From the NCBI GenBank assembly GCA_003022125.1, contig PXQH01000042.1, positions 1 through 64,000 on the forward strand: a stretch of DNA of 64,000 nt, read 5' to 3'. Origin of the DNA: Cyanobacteria bacterium QS_8_64_29 (GTDB lineage: Bacteria; Cyanobacteriota; Cyanobacteriia; Cyanobacteriales; Rubidibacteraceae). Shown here piece after piece: positions 36,434-45,097 of this stretch; position 1 is the stretch's first letter; the number at the start of each line of letters is the position of its first letter. Below the pieces are notes generated by a model that saw only the letters and a program-made list of their open reading frames with translations, was not told the DNA's origin and did no database searches. Position numbers and translations under genes: made by a program.

Positions 36434-36895
36434 TTAACTGGGAACGACTTGAATCTGCACCTGCGCGGTCACCTCGGGGTGCAGCTTGACCTCGGCCTGA
36501 TAGAATCCCGTCTGGTTGATGTCCTCGGGCAGGCTAATGCCGCGCCGGTCGATGGTATGGCCGGTGGTTTCGCTAATAGTATCGGCCACTTCCTGCGCCG
36601 TGACCGTGCCGAAAATGGCCTTGCCCTCGCCCACTTGCTTTTGAATGGGAAAGCGGCCCACCGTCTCGAGCGCCGTCTTGGCGGCCTCAGCTTCGCGCTT
36701 GGCCTCGAGCTGGCGCTGCCGCTCCTTGGCCTGGCGGTGCTCGCGCTGCTTGAGAGCGCTGTCGGTGGCGATGCTGGCTAGGCCCTGCGGGACCAGGTAG
36801 TTGCGCGCGTAGCCGGGCGTCACATCCACCAGATCGTCGGTTCGGCCGAGTTTGCGAACGTCCTGGTGCAGGACGACTTGCAAGCGCTTTGCCAT
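36434..36895 (-). CDS. rplI: 50S ribosomal protein L9
   Basis: L9 is an elongated protein of the large subunit, near the L1 stalk. The 153 residues begin [17 protein letters not shown] with [15 protein letters not shown], a long helical connector, and the C-terminal domain ([20 protein letters not shown]). ATG 36895 gives the canonical N-terminus. The dnaB gene follows after 22 bp, the conserved rplI-dnaB pairing. Confidence 0.97.
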   Translation of the reverse strand: MAKRLQVVLHQDVRKLGRTDDLVDVTPGYARNYLVPQGLASIATDSALKQREHRQAKERQRQLEAKREAEAAKTALETVGRFPIQKQVGEGKAIFGTVTAQEVADTISETTGHTIDRRGISLPEDINQTGFYQAEVKLHPEVTAQVQIQVVPS

Positions 36896-36989
36896 GAGCT
36901 CTTCTCCGCATCGTGCTGCCCGCTTAGCGATCGCGGGTAAGCTATCTAGTTTAGAGGGCAAAGCGCCATTGCCGCAACCCAGCGGGGCC

Positions 36990-37769
36990 TCAAAAGCGGT
37001 CCTTTATCCGCCGGATTTGTGCGAAGGTTGCTACCGCATCCGCGCTGCCTGCCGCCGATTGCAAGGCAGGCGCATCCCAGCGCAGGAAGGGATTGGTGCG
37101 CTTTTCCACCGCGAGCTGCGACGGCACGGTGGCGCTATCCTGCTGGCGCTGCGCTTGCACCTCGCGCAAGCGCGCCTGCAGCTCGGGATTGTCGCCATCG
37201 ACGGTGAGGGCGAACTGGAGGTTTTTGAGGGTGTATTCGTGCCCGCACCAGACGCGGGTGCAATCGGGGAACGCGCGCAGCTTGGCCAGCGAATCCACCA
37301 TCTGCTCGGCGTTGCCCTCAAACAGGCGGCCGCAGCCGCCGGCAAACAGCGTATCGCCGCAGAACAGCTCGCCCGTTCCGCCCTCAGTCTCGGGCGGAAA
37401 GTAGTAGGCAATTTGGGCTCGCGTATGGCCGGGGGTAAAGACGATCTCGGCTTGGTGATCGCCCAAGGCGACCCGGTCGCCTTGTTCCAAAAAGCCATCC
37501 TGCTGCGGGATTCGGCCGCGATCGCCAGCACCGCCATAAACCCGAGCCTGGGGATGGCGCCGCTTGAGGGCCTCGTTGCCACCCACGTGGTCGAAGTGGT
37601 GGTGGGTGTTGAAAATGGCAACGAGCTCGGCCCCCAGCTGCGCCAGCAGCCGCTCGATGGGCTCAGATTCAGCCGGATCGACGGCGGCCGCTTCCTGGCG
37701 CTGCGGATCGTGCAGCAGGTACATGTAGTTGTCCGCTAGGGCAGGCACCCGATGGATGTCCATAGCCAT
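36990..37769 (-). CDS. gloB: Hydroxyacylglutathione hydrolase (glyoxalase II)
   Basis: GloB hydrolyses S-lactoylglutathione, detoxifying methylglyoxal. The 259-residue metallo-beta-lactamase-fold protein shows [11 protein letters not shown], the zinc His in [10 protein letters not shown], the bridging Asp in [13 protein letters not shown], and CGHEYT. Glyoxalase II C-terminal elements follow (TNPFLRW). The start is ATG 37769, with ATG 37763 as the only alternative. It is divergent from the radical SAM gene. Confidence 0.95.
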   Translation of the reverse strand: MAMDIHRVPALADNYMYLLHDPQRQEAAAVDPAESEPIERLLAQLGAELVAIFNTHHHFDHVGGNEALKRRHPQARVYGGAGDRGRIPQQDGFLEQGDRVALGDHQAEIVFTPGHTRAQIAYYFPPETEGGTGELFCGDTLFAGGCGRLFEGNAEQMVDSLAKLRAFPDCTRVWCGHEYTLKNLQFALTVDGDNPELQARLREVQAQRQQDSATVPSQLAVEKRTNPFLRWDAPALQSAAGSADAVATFAQIRRIKDRF

Positions 37770-37879
37770 GTTTCCCCAGGCGATTGGCGCTCGCGCACTC
37801 GCCTCCACCCTACCGCTGGCGCGGGAAGGTGACGAGGCCGCCGTTAGGATTGGGGCTGGCGCCCGTTTGTGGAGCTCCC

Positions 37880-39508
37880 GTGAGCGCATTCGCCCGCGAA
37901 CGCCTGCTGTTTCAACCGGCCTCGCCGGACGTCCACGCCGTTCCCACCATCCTGGCCTATCCCAATACCTACAGCGTGGGCATCACCAGCCTGGGCTATC
38001 AGCTGGTGTGGGCCCATTTGGCAACGCGCACCGACGTCCGCGTCAGCCGCTCGTTTGGCGACGCCAGCGAGTCCCTGCCGCGCGAACCGGAGCTGGTGGG
38101 CTTTTCGGTGTCTTGGGAGCTGGACTACGGCAACATCCTGGATCGCCTCGAGGCACTGGAGCTGCCCGTGCGCACCGCCGATCGCGGTGATCGCCACCCG
38201 CTGGTCTTTGGCGGCGGCCCCGTGCTAAGCGCCAACCCCGAGCCCTTTGCTGATTTCTTTGACGCCATCTTGCTAGGGGACGGCGAGAATCTGCTCGACG
38301 GGCTGCTAGACGCTTACCAGGAAGTCCGCAACGCCGAGCGCGAGACGCAGCTGCACCGCCTGGCGCAGGTGCCGGGAATCTACGTCCCTAGCCGCTACGC
38401 GGTCACCTACCAAGCCCCAGACGAGCCCATCCAAGCCATCGAGCCCACTCACCCCGAGGTTCCGGCGCAGGTGCACAAGCAGACCTTTCGCGGCAACGGC
38501 CTGTCGCACTCGATGGTGGTGACCCCCGAGGCCGCTTGGGCGAGCATCTACATGGTGGAGGTGGTGCGCAGCTGCCCCGAGATGTGCCGCTTCTGCCTGG
38601 CCAGCTACTTGACGCTGCCCTTTCGCGCGGCCTCTGTGGAGCAATCCCTCATCCCCGCCATCGACCGGGGGTTGCAAGCCACCCAACGCATTGGCTTGCT
38701 AGGGGCCTCGGTGACCCAGCACCCAGAGTTTGAGGCCCTGCTCGATCGCTTGGCGCAACCGCAGTACGACGGCGTGCGGCTCAGCGTGGCCTCGGTGCGC
38801 GCCAATACGGTGACCGAGAAGCTGGCGCGTACCCTGGCCCGGCGCGAGACCCGCTCGGTCACCATCGCCGTCGAGAGCGGCTCGCCGCGGGTGCGCCAAA
38901 TCGTCAACAAAAAGCTGGAGCAGGCCCAGATCGAGCGGGCTGCCATCAACGCTCGCGCCGGCGGCCTCAAGGGGCTCAAGCTTTACGGCATGGTGGGCGT
39001 GCCCGGCGAGGAACCGGCCGATTTGGACGACACAGTGGCCATGATGGCCTCGCTCAAGCAGGCAGCGCCGGGGTTGCGCCTGACCCTGGGCTGCAGCACC
39101 TTCGTGCCCAAAGCCCACACGCCCTTGCAGTGGTGCGGCCTGGATCCGGCCGGGAAAAAGCGGCAGCAGTACTTGCAGAAGCAGCTGCGCTCGCGCGGCA
39201 TCGAGTTTCGGCCCGAGAGCTACAACTGGTCGGTGGTGCAGGCGCTGCTCTCGCGCGGCGATCGGCGGCTGTCGCAGTTGCTGGAGCTCGCGCGCGAGTA
39301 CGGCGAGTCAGTGGGCAGCTACAAGCGGGCTTTCAAGGCCCTGCGCGGCCACATCCCGCCGCTAGAATTCTACGTTCACCAGCACTGGCCCCGCGATCGC
39401 GTCTTGCCCTGGCAGCACCTGCAAGGGCCGCTGCCGCCCCAAACGCTGCACCAGCATTACGAGGCTGCTGCCCGGCACTTCGATCGCACCCCGCAACCCA
39501 CGGCTTAG
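37880..39508 (+). CDS. B12-binding-like radical SAM protein
   Basis: The 542-residue protein has an N-terminal cobalamin-binding-like Rossmann region (about 1-130; LAYPNTYSVGITSLGYQLV, ELVGFSVSWELDYGN, VFGGGPVLSANPEPF). The radical SAM domain follows with the cluster motif CPEMCRFC (CxxxCxxC). Downstream conserved parts are GLLGASVTQHPEF, VAIESGSPR-like VAVESGSPRVRQ and LKLYGMVGVPGEE. The reaction is unknown. The start is GTG 37880. The CPXCG protein starts immediately after the stop. Confidence 0.88.
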   Translation: MSAFARERLLFQPASPDVHAVPTILAYPNTYSVGITSLGYQLVWAHLATRTDVRVSRSFGDASESLPREPELVGFSVSWELDYGNILDRLEALELPVRTADRGDRHPLVFGGGPVLSANPEPFADFFDAILLGDGENLLDGLLDAYQEVRNAERETQLHRLAQVPGIYVPSRYAVTYQAPDEPIQAIEPTHPEVPAQVHKQTFRGNGLSHSMVVTPEAAWASIYMVEVVRSCPEMCRFCLASYLTLPFRAASVEQSLIPAIDRGLQATQRIGLLGASVTQHPEFEALLDRLAQPQYDGVRLSVASVRANTVTEKLARTLARRETRSVTIAVESGSPRVRQIVNKKLEQAQIERAAINARAGGLKGLKLYGMVGVPGEEPADLDDTVAMMASLKQAAPGLRLTLGCSTFVPKAHTPLQWCGLDPAGKKRQQYLQKQLRSRGIEFRPESYNWSVVQALLSRGDRRLSQLLELAREYGESVGSYKRAFKALRGHIPPLEFYVHQHWPRDRVLPWQHLQGPLPPQTLHQHYEAAARHFDRTPQPTA

Positions 39509-39697
39509 ATGCAGCTCCCAGCCGAGTTCCGCTGCGCTTTCTGCGGCGAGCGCAACCCCATTACCGTGGCGCTCGATGGCGGGTTGCAGCAGTCACCCAT
39601 CGAGGACTGCCAGGTCTGCTGCAACCCCAACCTGCTGTTCATCCGCATCGACGAGGCCACCCTAGCCGTCGAAGTTGATGCGGACTGCAGCTCCTAG
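39509..39697 (+). CDS. CPXCG-motif cysteine-rich small protein
   Basis: The 62 residues contain two Cys pairs, FRCAFCGE and EDCQVCCNP, the pattern of the CPXCG cysteine-rich family (a small zinc-ribbon). The ATG directly follows the stop of the radical SAM gene, so the two are translated from one transcript. Function unknown; zinc or iron binding is inferred. Confidence 0.8.
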   Translation: MQLPAEFRCAFCGERNPITVALDGGLQQSPIEDCQVCCNPNLLFIRIDEATLAVEVDADCSS

Positions 39698-39703
39698 CAG
39701 CGC

Positions 39704-40039
39704 CTACTGCTGCGCGATGGGTGCCGGCGAAGGCAGCCGGTAGCGATCGCAGGCAGCTCGCTGCTCGGGGGTCATGTTGGCGCGGCGCTCCGGCTCGCTG
39801 GCCTCGGCCATCTCGATTTGCGCTGATAGCGGCGTGCTGCGGTGGAAGATCAGCGCCCGCAGGCAGCTCAAAACGCAATCCCGGATGGGGTAACCCTTGC
39901 GCTCGCCAGCCGTCACGTTGAGCGCGATCGACTCCAGCGACTGCACGTCGTAATCGAGCGGGGAGGCCTCCGTTACGCGCAAGTACTCGGCGTAAGCTGC
40001 CTGAATCTCGCTATCAGCGAGGATTTCCTTAACATCCAT
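39704..40039 (-). CDS. Conserved small protein of unknown function
   Basis: I do not recognise this 111-residue protein. It begins MDVKEILADSEIQAAYAEYL, contains a single cysteine cluster (RDCVLSCLRALIFHRS) and an acidic segment (IEMAEASEPERRANMTPEQRAACDRYR). No signal peptide or membrane segment is seen. ATG 40039 is preceded by aggtaacgg. It is convergent with the CPXCG gene and divergent from the next small gene. Confidence 0.6.
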   Translation of the reverse strand: MDVKEILADSEIQAAYAEYLRVTEASPLDYDVQSLESIALNVTAGERKGYPIRDCVLSCLRALIFHRSTPLSAQIEMAEASEPERRANMTPEQRAACDRYRLPSPAPIAQQ

Positions 40040-40202
40040 ACCGTTACCTCGATAGAAGTTAAAACAAAAATTAACAAAATGCAATGCCGAGTGACTACTG
40101 CCCGCCGCTGGCGTCTCCCCTCGGGCTACCGCTGCCAGCGCCGGGCTTGCTAGCATGCTGGCCAGAGTGAATTGGATCGCGGACGCGCAGCGCAGCTTCC
40201 CC

Positions 40203-40454
40203 ATGGAGCGCTATCGCGGTTTCGACATCCACATTCACGCCGACGAGGCCGGCTATCGCTTCACGCTGGAGAGCGAGTGGGGCGTGACGCCCGCGCCGCG
40301 GTTTTACCCTACGGCTGAGGCCGCCGCTGAGGCGGCTCGCACTAAAATCCAGCGCATGCTGGCCAAGCTGTCGCTAGCGCACGTGGTGGACGATTTCTAC
40401 CAAACCGGCAAGATCGACCGCGACGAACACCGCCGCTTGAACGGTCTAGGCTGA
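40203..40454 (+). CDS. Small protein of unknown function
   Basis: This 83-residue protein begins MERYRGFDIHIHADEAGYRF and continues FTLESEWGVTPAPRFYPTAEAAAEAARTKI, then a basic helical C-terminus. I do not recognise a family. An in-frame upstream start at 40155 would add 16 residues. The stop overlaps the end of the convergent metallophosphatase gene by about 9 bp. Confidence 0.55.
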   Translation: MERYRGFDIHIHADEAGYRFTLESEWGVTPAPRFYPTAEAAAEAARTKIQRMLAKLSLAHVVDDFYQTGKIDRDEHRRLNGLG

Positions 40455-42119
40455 GTTCTGCAGCGCGAACTCGTCGAATTTGATGGCAGCGGCCTCGGGC
40501 GTGCGCGTATCGAAGCGGTAGCTACTGACCGTGCCGCGCCCCGTATCCAGCAGGCTGAAAGCCGTCAGGGCATTGCTGGCGATGTAGGGCAGCGGTTGAC
40601 CGTTCTCGCCGTACAGGGGCGCAATATTGGGCACGACCGGTTCCAAGCCGTAGGGATCGCCGCGCTCGGTGTAGGTCTCTCGGTGATTGGCAGGGACCGG
40701 GCGCCGCTGGGCGCGCCAGTAAGCGCCGTAGCTGTTGCCAACGTTGGAGGACTCCAGGTAGTGGGTGCCGCTGGCGCTGACAAAGCGGTTCCAGAGGTGG
40801 GAGTGGCCGTAAAAGACCAGCTGCGTCCCGGCAGCTTCCAATAGCGGCACGACATCGCGCGCCAGGTAGTCGCGCTCTTGCGGGTACTCGTAGCGTACGG
40901 CGCTGATGCGGCCGGCGCTATCCCGCTCGATGGACTGCACGGGATCCGTATAGGCCGGAACGACGTTGGCCCCCAGCGAGTGCGGCGGATGGTGGAGCAT
41001 GACGATGCGGTAGGGGGCTTGCTGGAATGCTTCGCCAGCTAGCTCGGCCGCCAGCCAGCGGTACTGGGCGCTGCCGCGGTGGATGGGCTCAAAGATGTGC
41101 TGCCCGTAGCCCCAGTTGTGCGGATGGGGCAAATCGGCGTCCCGCTCGCGGTACTTGCTGCAAGCGTCAGGATCGAGGCTGGGGGTGCGCCAGACGCAGG
41201 TGGCATAGAGCACCACCAACCGGATGTCGCCCAAGGTCACCGCGTAGTAGCTCGAGTCGCCGCTCGGCCGCTGCGGTAGCGTCAAGATCTCGCGGTAGGT
41301 CTGGGCGTTAAAGGCGTGATCGCGAAACCAGGCTTCCCGCTCGCGAGCGCTAGCGGGGGCTGGGCCATCGAGCCGCTCGGCCGCCGAGCGCGGGATGGCG
41401 GCATCCATTTGATCCTCGAGCGGCTGCTCGCGCGAGAAGCGCCCCATGACCTCGTGATTGCCGATGGCGGCAAACAGCGGCGCTGACTGCAGCAGCGGCG
41501 CACCCCGGTAGGTGGCAGTGCGCCCGCCGCGCTCGAGCGCGACCCGAGCGTTGCCCTGCAAGCAGGGAAAAAACGCACCGCCGCGGGCGTCATCGAACCA
41601 GTCGGAGGCGCGATCAGGAATATCGGTCAGATCGCCGGCGAAGAAAATGCCATCCACCCGGTCTGCCACTGCCCCCACCTGCTGCAAGTTGGCGGCCGTC
41701 ATGGGCTTGAGCTGGTGGTCCGAGGTCAGCAGGATCTGCAGCCGCTGGCCCGCTGGCGGCTTGGGGGCAAGCTCGAAGGTGGCGCTGCGCGCCACCGCGC
41801 CCGCTTCGTCCCAACTCGCCACGCAGTAGGGGACACGCTCGCCCGGCGTCAGATCCCGGACCTCAGCTTCGTGGCGCCAGATGGGACGTTCCTGGGGCGC
41901 CCTCTCAAGGGCGGCGACGCCCCCCGGCTGCCAGGAATCGGCATCTTCGCGGGTGCGGCTCAGCTGCGTCGTCGTCGCCTCGGTGCGCGCTGCCAGCCCA
42001 GGACCGCTCCAGACCGCATGCGCGCTGCCGCGAAACGCGGTAAACCACACCACGCGCACGCTGCGCTCGCTCGGGCACTGCAGCAGCGGATCCGTTAGCA
42101 GTTGCGGCGGGCCGGCCAT
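40446..42119 (-). CDS. Purple-acid-phosphatase-like metallophosphoesterase
   Basis: The 557-residue protein has an N-terminal beta-sandwich-like region (about 1-120) and a calcineurin-like metallophosphoesterase core with TSDHQLK, FFAGDLTD, AAIGNHEVM, VMLHHPPHS and FYGHSHLWN. The motif order is that of purple acid phosphatase-related enzymes. No signal peptide or membrane segment is obvious, so it may be cytosolic. It follows a DUF89 phosphatase gene with 12 bp between them. Confidence 0.82.
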   Translation of the reverse strand: MAGPPQLLTDPLLQCPSERSVRVVWFTAFRGSAHAVWSGPGLAARTEATTTQLSRTREDADSWQPGGVAALERAPQERPIWRHEAEVRDLTPGERVPYCVASWDEAGAVARSATFELAPKPPAGQRLQILLTSDHQLKPMTAANLQQVGAVADRVDGIFFAGDLTDIPDRASDWFDDARGGAFFPCLQGNARVALERGGRTATYRGAPLLQSAPLFAAIGNHEVMGRFSREQPLEDQMDAAIPRSAAERLDGPAPASAREREAWFRDHAFNAQTYREILTLPQRPSGDSSYYAVTLGDIRLVVLYATCVWRTPSLDPDACSKYRERDADLPHPHNWGYGQHIFEPIHRGSAQYRWLAAELAGEAFQQAPYRIVMLHHPPHSLGANVVPAYTDPVQSIERDSAGRISAVRYEYPQERDYLARDVVPLLEAAGTQLVFYGHSHLWNRFVSASGTHYLESSNVGNSYGAYWRAQRRPVPANHRETYTERGDPYGLEPVVPNIAPLYGENGQPLPYIASNALTAFSLLDTGRGTVSSYRFDTRTPEAAAIKFDEFALQNSA

Positions 42120-42131
42120 AAGGCAGTCGAT

Positions 42132-43307
42132 TCAACTCGGGTCGTAAAACTGGATTATGCCCCACTGACCGTCGGTGAGCCATTCCGGATCGCGCTGGCG
42201 GATCCATTCGATAGTGGCGGCGTCCAAGCCGGCGGCAACCTCGGATTTGAGCGTTCGCAGCAGCAGCAGTGGGGCCGGAAAGTCACCCGCGATATGGGCC
42301 CAGTCGCTGCTAAAGGCCCAGTGGCGATCGCCCAGCAGCCGCCGGTAGTTGGCATCGCCTTTTAGAATAACCAGCTCGGCGCGCGCCAGGTCGCGCGCCA
42401 GGGCTGCGGGCATTGTCCCAAGCGCTAAGGGCGCGCTCCAGAAAAAGTCGTCCTCCAGCCACAGCTGGCCCGTTCGTCGGTAGCCCTGCAGGCGCTGGCC
42501 CCAACGCTGCAGGGCCGGATCGGCAGCGGCTTCCAAAGCGGCAAGTGTATCGCGGGCGTCGGCCGCTGTGGCATCGGAGACCAAGAAAGGATGCGGCTTG
42601 AGGTGAAAGCGCACCTCGCCTGCTAGCTTGCGGGCCAGCAGCGCGTCCGCTAGGGCCAGATCACCCAGTAGCTCCGCACCGGCATTATCGGCCACAACCT
42701 CAATGCGGCCGCCCGCTCGCTGCGCCAGATGCGCGATCGCGGCTTCCCGCTGGTCTTGCAGCAGGCCGCCGCCGGCCTCGCCGGCCGAGCGCTTGCCCGG
42801 TTGCAGGCTCAGATCGGCCTGGTTGCCCCAAAGCGTTTGCTCGAGCAAGTCTTGCAGCGGACGCCCGTTGGCGCCATTGCACCCGGGCGGCCAGCGCTCG
42901 AGGGCGGCCTGCAACGCCGCTTGCTTGGGGGCGGCAAACGGATCGAGGCCTTGCGTCGCGCCGGGCAGAAAAAAGCCTGTGGCTTCCAGAATGCGGCGGT
43001 AAAAGTAGCACTCGGCTGGGTACCAGGGCAGCACCAGCCAGGGCTGGCCCAACCAGGGGGCCAGGTAGCCGTCCCAGTCTGCCGTATCGGGTGCCGCGCG
43101 ATCGCAAAGCGCGCGCACGCTGCCGTTAGGCAGCGACTGCCGCAGCGCCTCGAGCGCCTCAACCGTTGCCGGCGACCAGGTGCGTTCCTGGGCCACCTGC
43201 TGCGCGATGGCCGGCCAGCGCTGGGTCAGCGTGTAGTAGGCGAACGAGCCCGGCTCAGAGAGCTCGAGCGGCGGCGGCAGCGGCTGTTGCGGTACGGACT
43301 GGGACAC
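42132..43307 (-). CDS. DUF89/ARMT1-family metal-dependent phosphatase
   Basis: The 391 residues match the DUF89 damage-control phosphatase family: LWGNQADLS, VVADNAGAELLGDLALADALL (metal-binding Asp/Asn), and VILKGDANYRRLLGDRHW. Family members remove phosphate from damaged sugar phosphates and related metabolites, or are ARMT1-like. The substrate here is unknown. The start is GTG 43307. The gene is 12 bp upstream of the metallophosphoesterase, implying an operon. Confidence 0.85.
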   Translation of the reverse strand: MSQSVPQQPLPPPLELSEPGSFAYYTLTQRWPAIAQQVAQERTWSPATVEALEALRQSLPNGSVRALCDRAAPDTADWDGYLAPWLGQPWLVLPWYPAECYFYRRILEATGFFLPGATQGLDPFAAPKQAALQAALERWPPGCNGANGRPLQDLLEQTLWGNQADLSLQPGKRSAGEAGGGLLQDQREAAIAHLAQRAGGRIEVVADNAGAELLGDLALADALLARKLAGEVRFHLKPHPFLVSDATAADARDTLAALEAAADPALQRWGQRLQGYRRTGQLWLEDDFFWSAPLALGTMPAALARDLARAELVILKGDANYRRLLGDRHWAFSSDWAHIAGDFPAPLLLLRTLKSEVAAGLDAATIEWIRQRDPEWLTDGQWGIIQFYDPS

Positions 43308-43343
43308 CTCGACGTTCTCCCAAGTGATCGTTGGCAGTAAGGA

Positions 43344-44471
43344 TCAGCGTGACTCCAGCGCGGCTTGCAGGGAACGTGCTGGCGTCACGACCGGCCCGTG
43401 GAACGGCGGTGGCGCCTCGGCCTCGCTAGCCGCAAACCGGATCCGTTGGCTGCCTGTGGGGCCATCAGTCCCGGTGGCAGCGGGAGTCAGCCAAATGAGG
43501 GGACCCTGGGGCCAGCTAGCTTCGGCCAGTGCTTGGGGCTGCGCGGCCGCCAGGGCCGCCAGCACGCGCTGCTTGCCTCTCACGAGGCCGGTCTCTGGCA
43601 GCCACAGCCAAACGTCGAACTGCCGGCGGTGGGCGTAGCAATAGAGCGAAGCGGCGGCGCTCGCTGCCAGCTCGAACGTGCTGGCCGGCCAGCGCGCCGT
43701 CCCATCCAGGCTGATGGTAACCTCGCGCGTCTGGGGCGGTGTCTCAAGCTCGCGCACGCGCAGCTCGCCGTAGCGGGCGCTGGTGCGCCAGTGAATCAGG
43801 CGTACGGGATCCCCGCGCCGGTAGGGGCGAATGCCTTTAAACACCCCTTCCGGGTCGGTTCTGTACGCGCGATCGCGGCGGATGCGGGAACCAGCCGCCT
43901 GCCCCAGCGAATCGAGCAATGGGCAGCGCGCCAGGGGCAAGACCGGCGGGTGGACGATGGCCCGAACAGGCAAGGCCCAGTCGCGGCAGGCCCAAAACAG
44001 CCCGAGCGGCGTGGCGCTCCTGAGCCGGACCGCGTGCCAGCGATAGATGCCGCGCTGCTGGGGAACCAAGGTGTAGCGCCAGCAGTAAGTGCCGCGCGCG
44101 GGGACGCGCTCGATGGCAGCCTGGGCGGGTGGGCCCAGCGCGACCGGTACGCCATCGCGCGCTTGCAGCAGCTGCTTGGGGTGAGCGCTGGGGTTGGCGA
44201 CGGTCAGCTCGAGCGTCAGGCGCTCGCCCACAGCAACCGGCTCGATGCCGCCGCGCTGCACTTGCAGCCCAGCCAGCGCCCGCCGCGGGGCCACAGCCGC
44301 GATCGCCAGCAGGCCCAGGATGGTACCGCTCAGGGCGTACAGCCAGCCCGCCATTGTGTTGGTGGCAGCGCCAAAAAAGCACAGGGCCAGCAGCAGCAAA
44401 ACGCCACCCCCGTAGGTGGGGCGGCCAGCCCGCCGTTCCAACCCCTCGCTCAGGCGAGCTGCAATTGCCAC
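43344..44471 (-). CDS. DUF58 domain membrane protein
   Basis: The 375-residue protein has two membrane helices near the N-terminus (about 25-70) and then the DUF58 domain, with the signature FKGIRPYRRGDPVRLIHWRT and the vWA-like SLDGTARWPA. In other bacteria DUF58 proteins are often encoded with MoxR ATPases, which is not the case here. Function unknown. The start is GTG 44471. The GDYXXLXY gene lies 20 bp upstream on the same strand. Confidence 0.88.
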   Translation of the reverse strand: MAIAARLSEGLERRAGRPTYGGGVLLLLALCFFGAATNTMAGWLYALSGTILGLLAIAAVAPRRALAGLQVQRGGIEPVAVGERLTLELTVANPSAHPKQLLQARDGVPVALGPPAQAAIERVPARGTYCWRYTLVPQQRGIYRWHAVRLRSATPLGLFWACRDWALPVRAIVHPPVLPLARCPLLDSLGQAAGSRIRRDRAYRTDPEGVFKGIRPYRRGDPVRLIHWRTSARYGELRVRELETPPQTREVTISLDGTARWPASTFELAASAAASLYCYAHRRQFDVWLWLPETGLVRGKQRVLAALAAAQPQALAEASWPQGPLIWLTPAATGTDGPTGSQRIRFAASEAEAPPPFHGPVVTPARSLQAALESR

Positions 44472-44491
44472 GCGCTGCCTCCGCCGCTGGC

Positions 44492-45091
44492 TCAGAAGCG
44501 GTATCCGCGATTGCCGACCCAGAGCCGGACCGGCACCGCATATCCGCGGCGATCGACTTTAACCTGCAGCAGCATCCGCTCGGAAGGCGCCAGCTCGCGG
44601 ATGCGCTCGTTAATGGCCTCGCGCTGGCCTTCTGGCAAGTAGTAGCGATCCAAGCCGTAGTCAATGCCGTAGCGCTTTTGCCTGCCACGCAAAGCGATGC
44701 GATCGGCGGGCAAGTCGCTAGGGCGTTGCGCTCGAACGGCCACCGGCATCCAGGCCTGCTGCTCCTGCTCGGAGGCCTCCAGAATGACGTAGAACGCGGT
44801 TCCCACCGCTAGTTGGTTTGGATCTTGCTCCGAGCGGGATTGGGCCAGCAACTGCTCCCAACCGGATAGATCCTGCAACTGCGAGCGGCGCGAGATGGCC
44901 AAGTTGAGGGTTTGGCTGTAGCCGCGCAACAGCTCGTAGGGGTCAACTGGCCCCACGCGCAGGAAGGCTGTCTGACCCGTTACGTAAGTATAAGCTGAGC
45001 GAGCCGGAACAGCCAGCACCAGAGCAACTTGCAAGGCAAGCGGCAGCCAGAAGTGCCAGTGGGGCAAGCGAGGGCTCGTGTCGTCCGGCAT
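44492..45091 (-). CDS. GDYXXLXY-domain protein
   Basis: The 199 residues begin with a membrane anchor (about 12-35) and carry the family motif, here as DPYELLRGYSQTLNL, followed by an extracytoplasmic-looking domain. Recognition is by position and the PYELLRGY pattern; the name residues GDY are not exact. In bacteria the family is often paired with DUF2157, which lies 6 bp upstream here. Function unknown. Confidence 0.75.
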   Translation of the reverse strand: MPDDTSPRLPHWHFWLPLALQVALVLAVPARSAYTYVTGQTAFLRVGPVDPYELLRGYSQTLNLAISRRSQLQDLSGWEQLLAQSRSEQDPNQLAVGTAFYVILEASEQEQQAWMPVAVRAQRPSDLPADRIALRGRQKRYGIDYGLDRYYLPEGQREAINERIRELAPSERMLLQVKVDRRGYAVPVRLWVGNRGYRF

Positions 45092-45097
45092 AAGCTA

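Noticed and set aside
36852-37739. A 295-codon plus-strand frame opposite gloB and the rplI start
   Set aside because: It is antisense to glyoxalase II, whose THHHFDH and other motifs are clear in the other direction.
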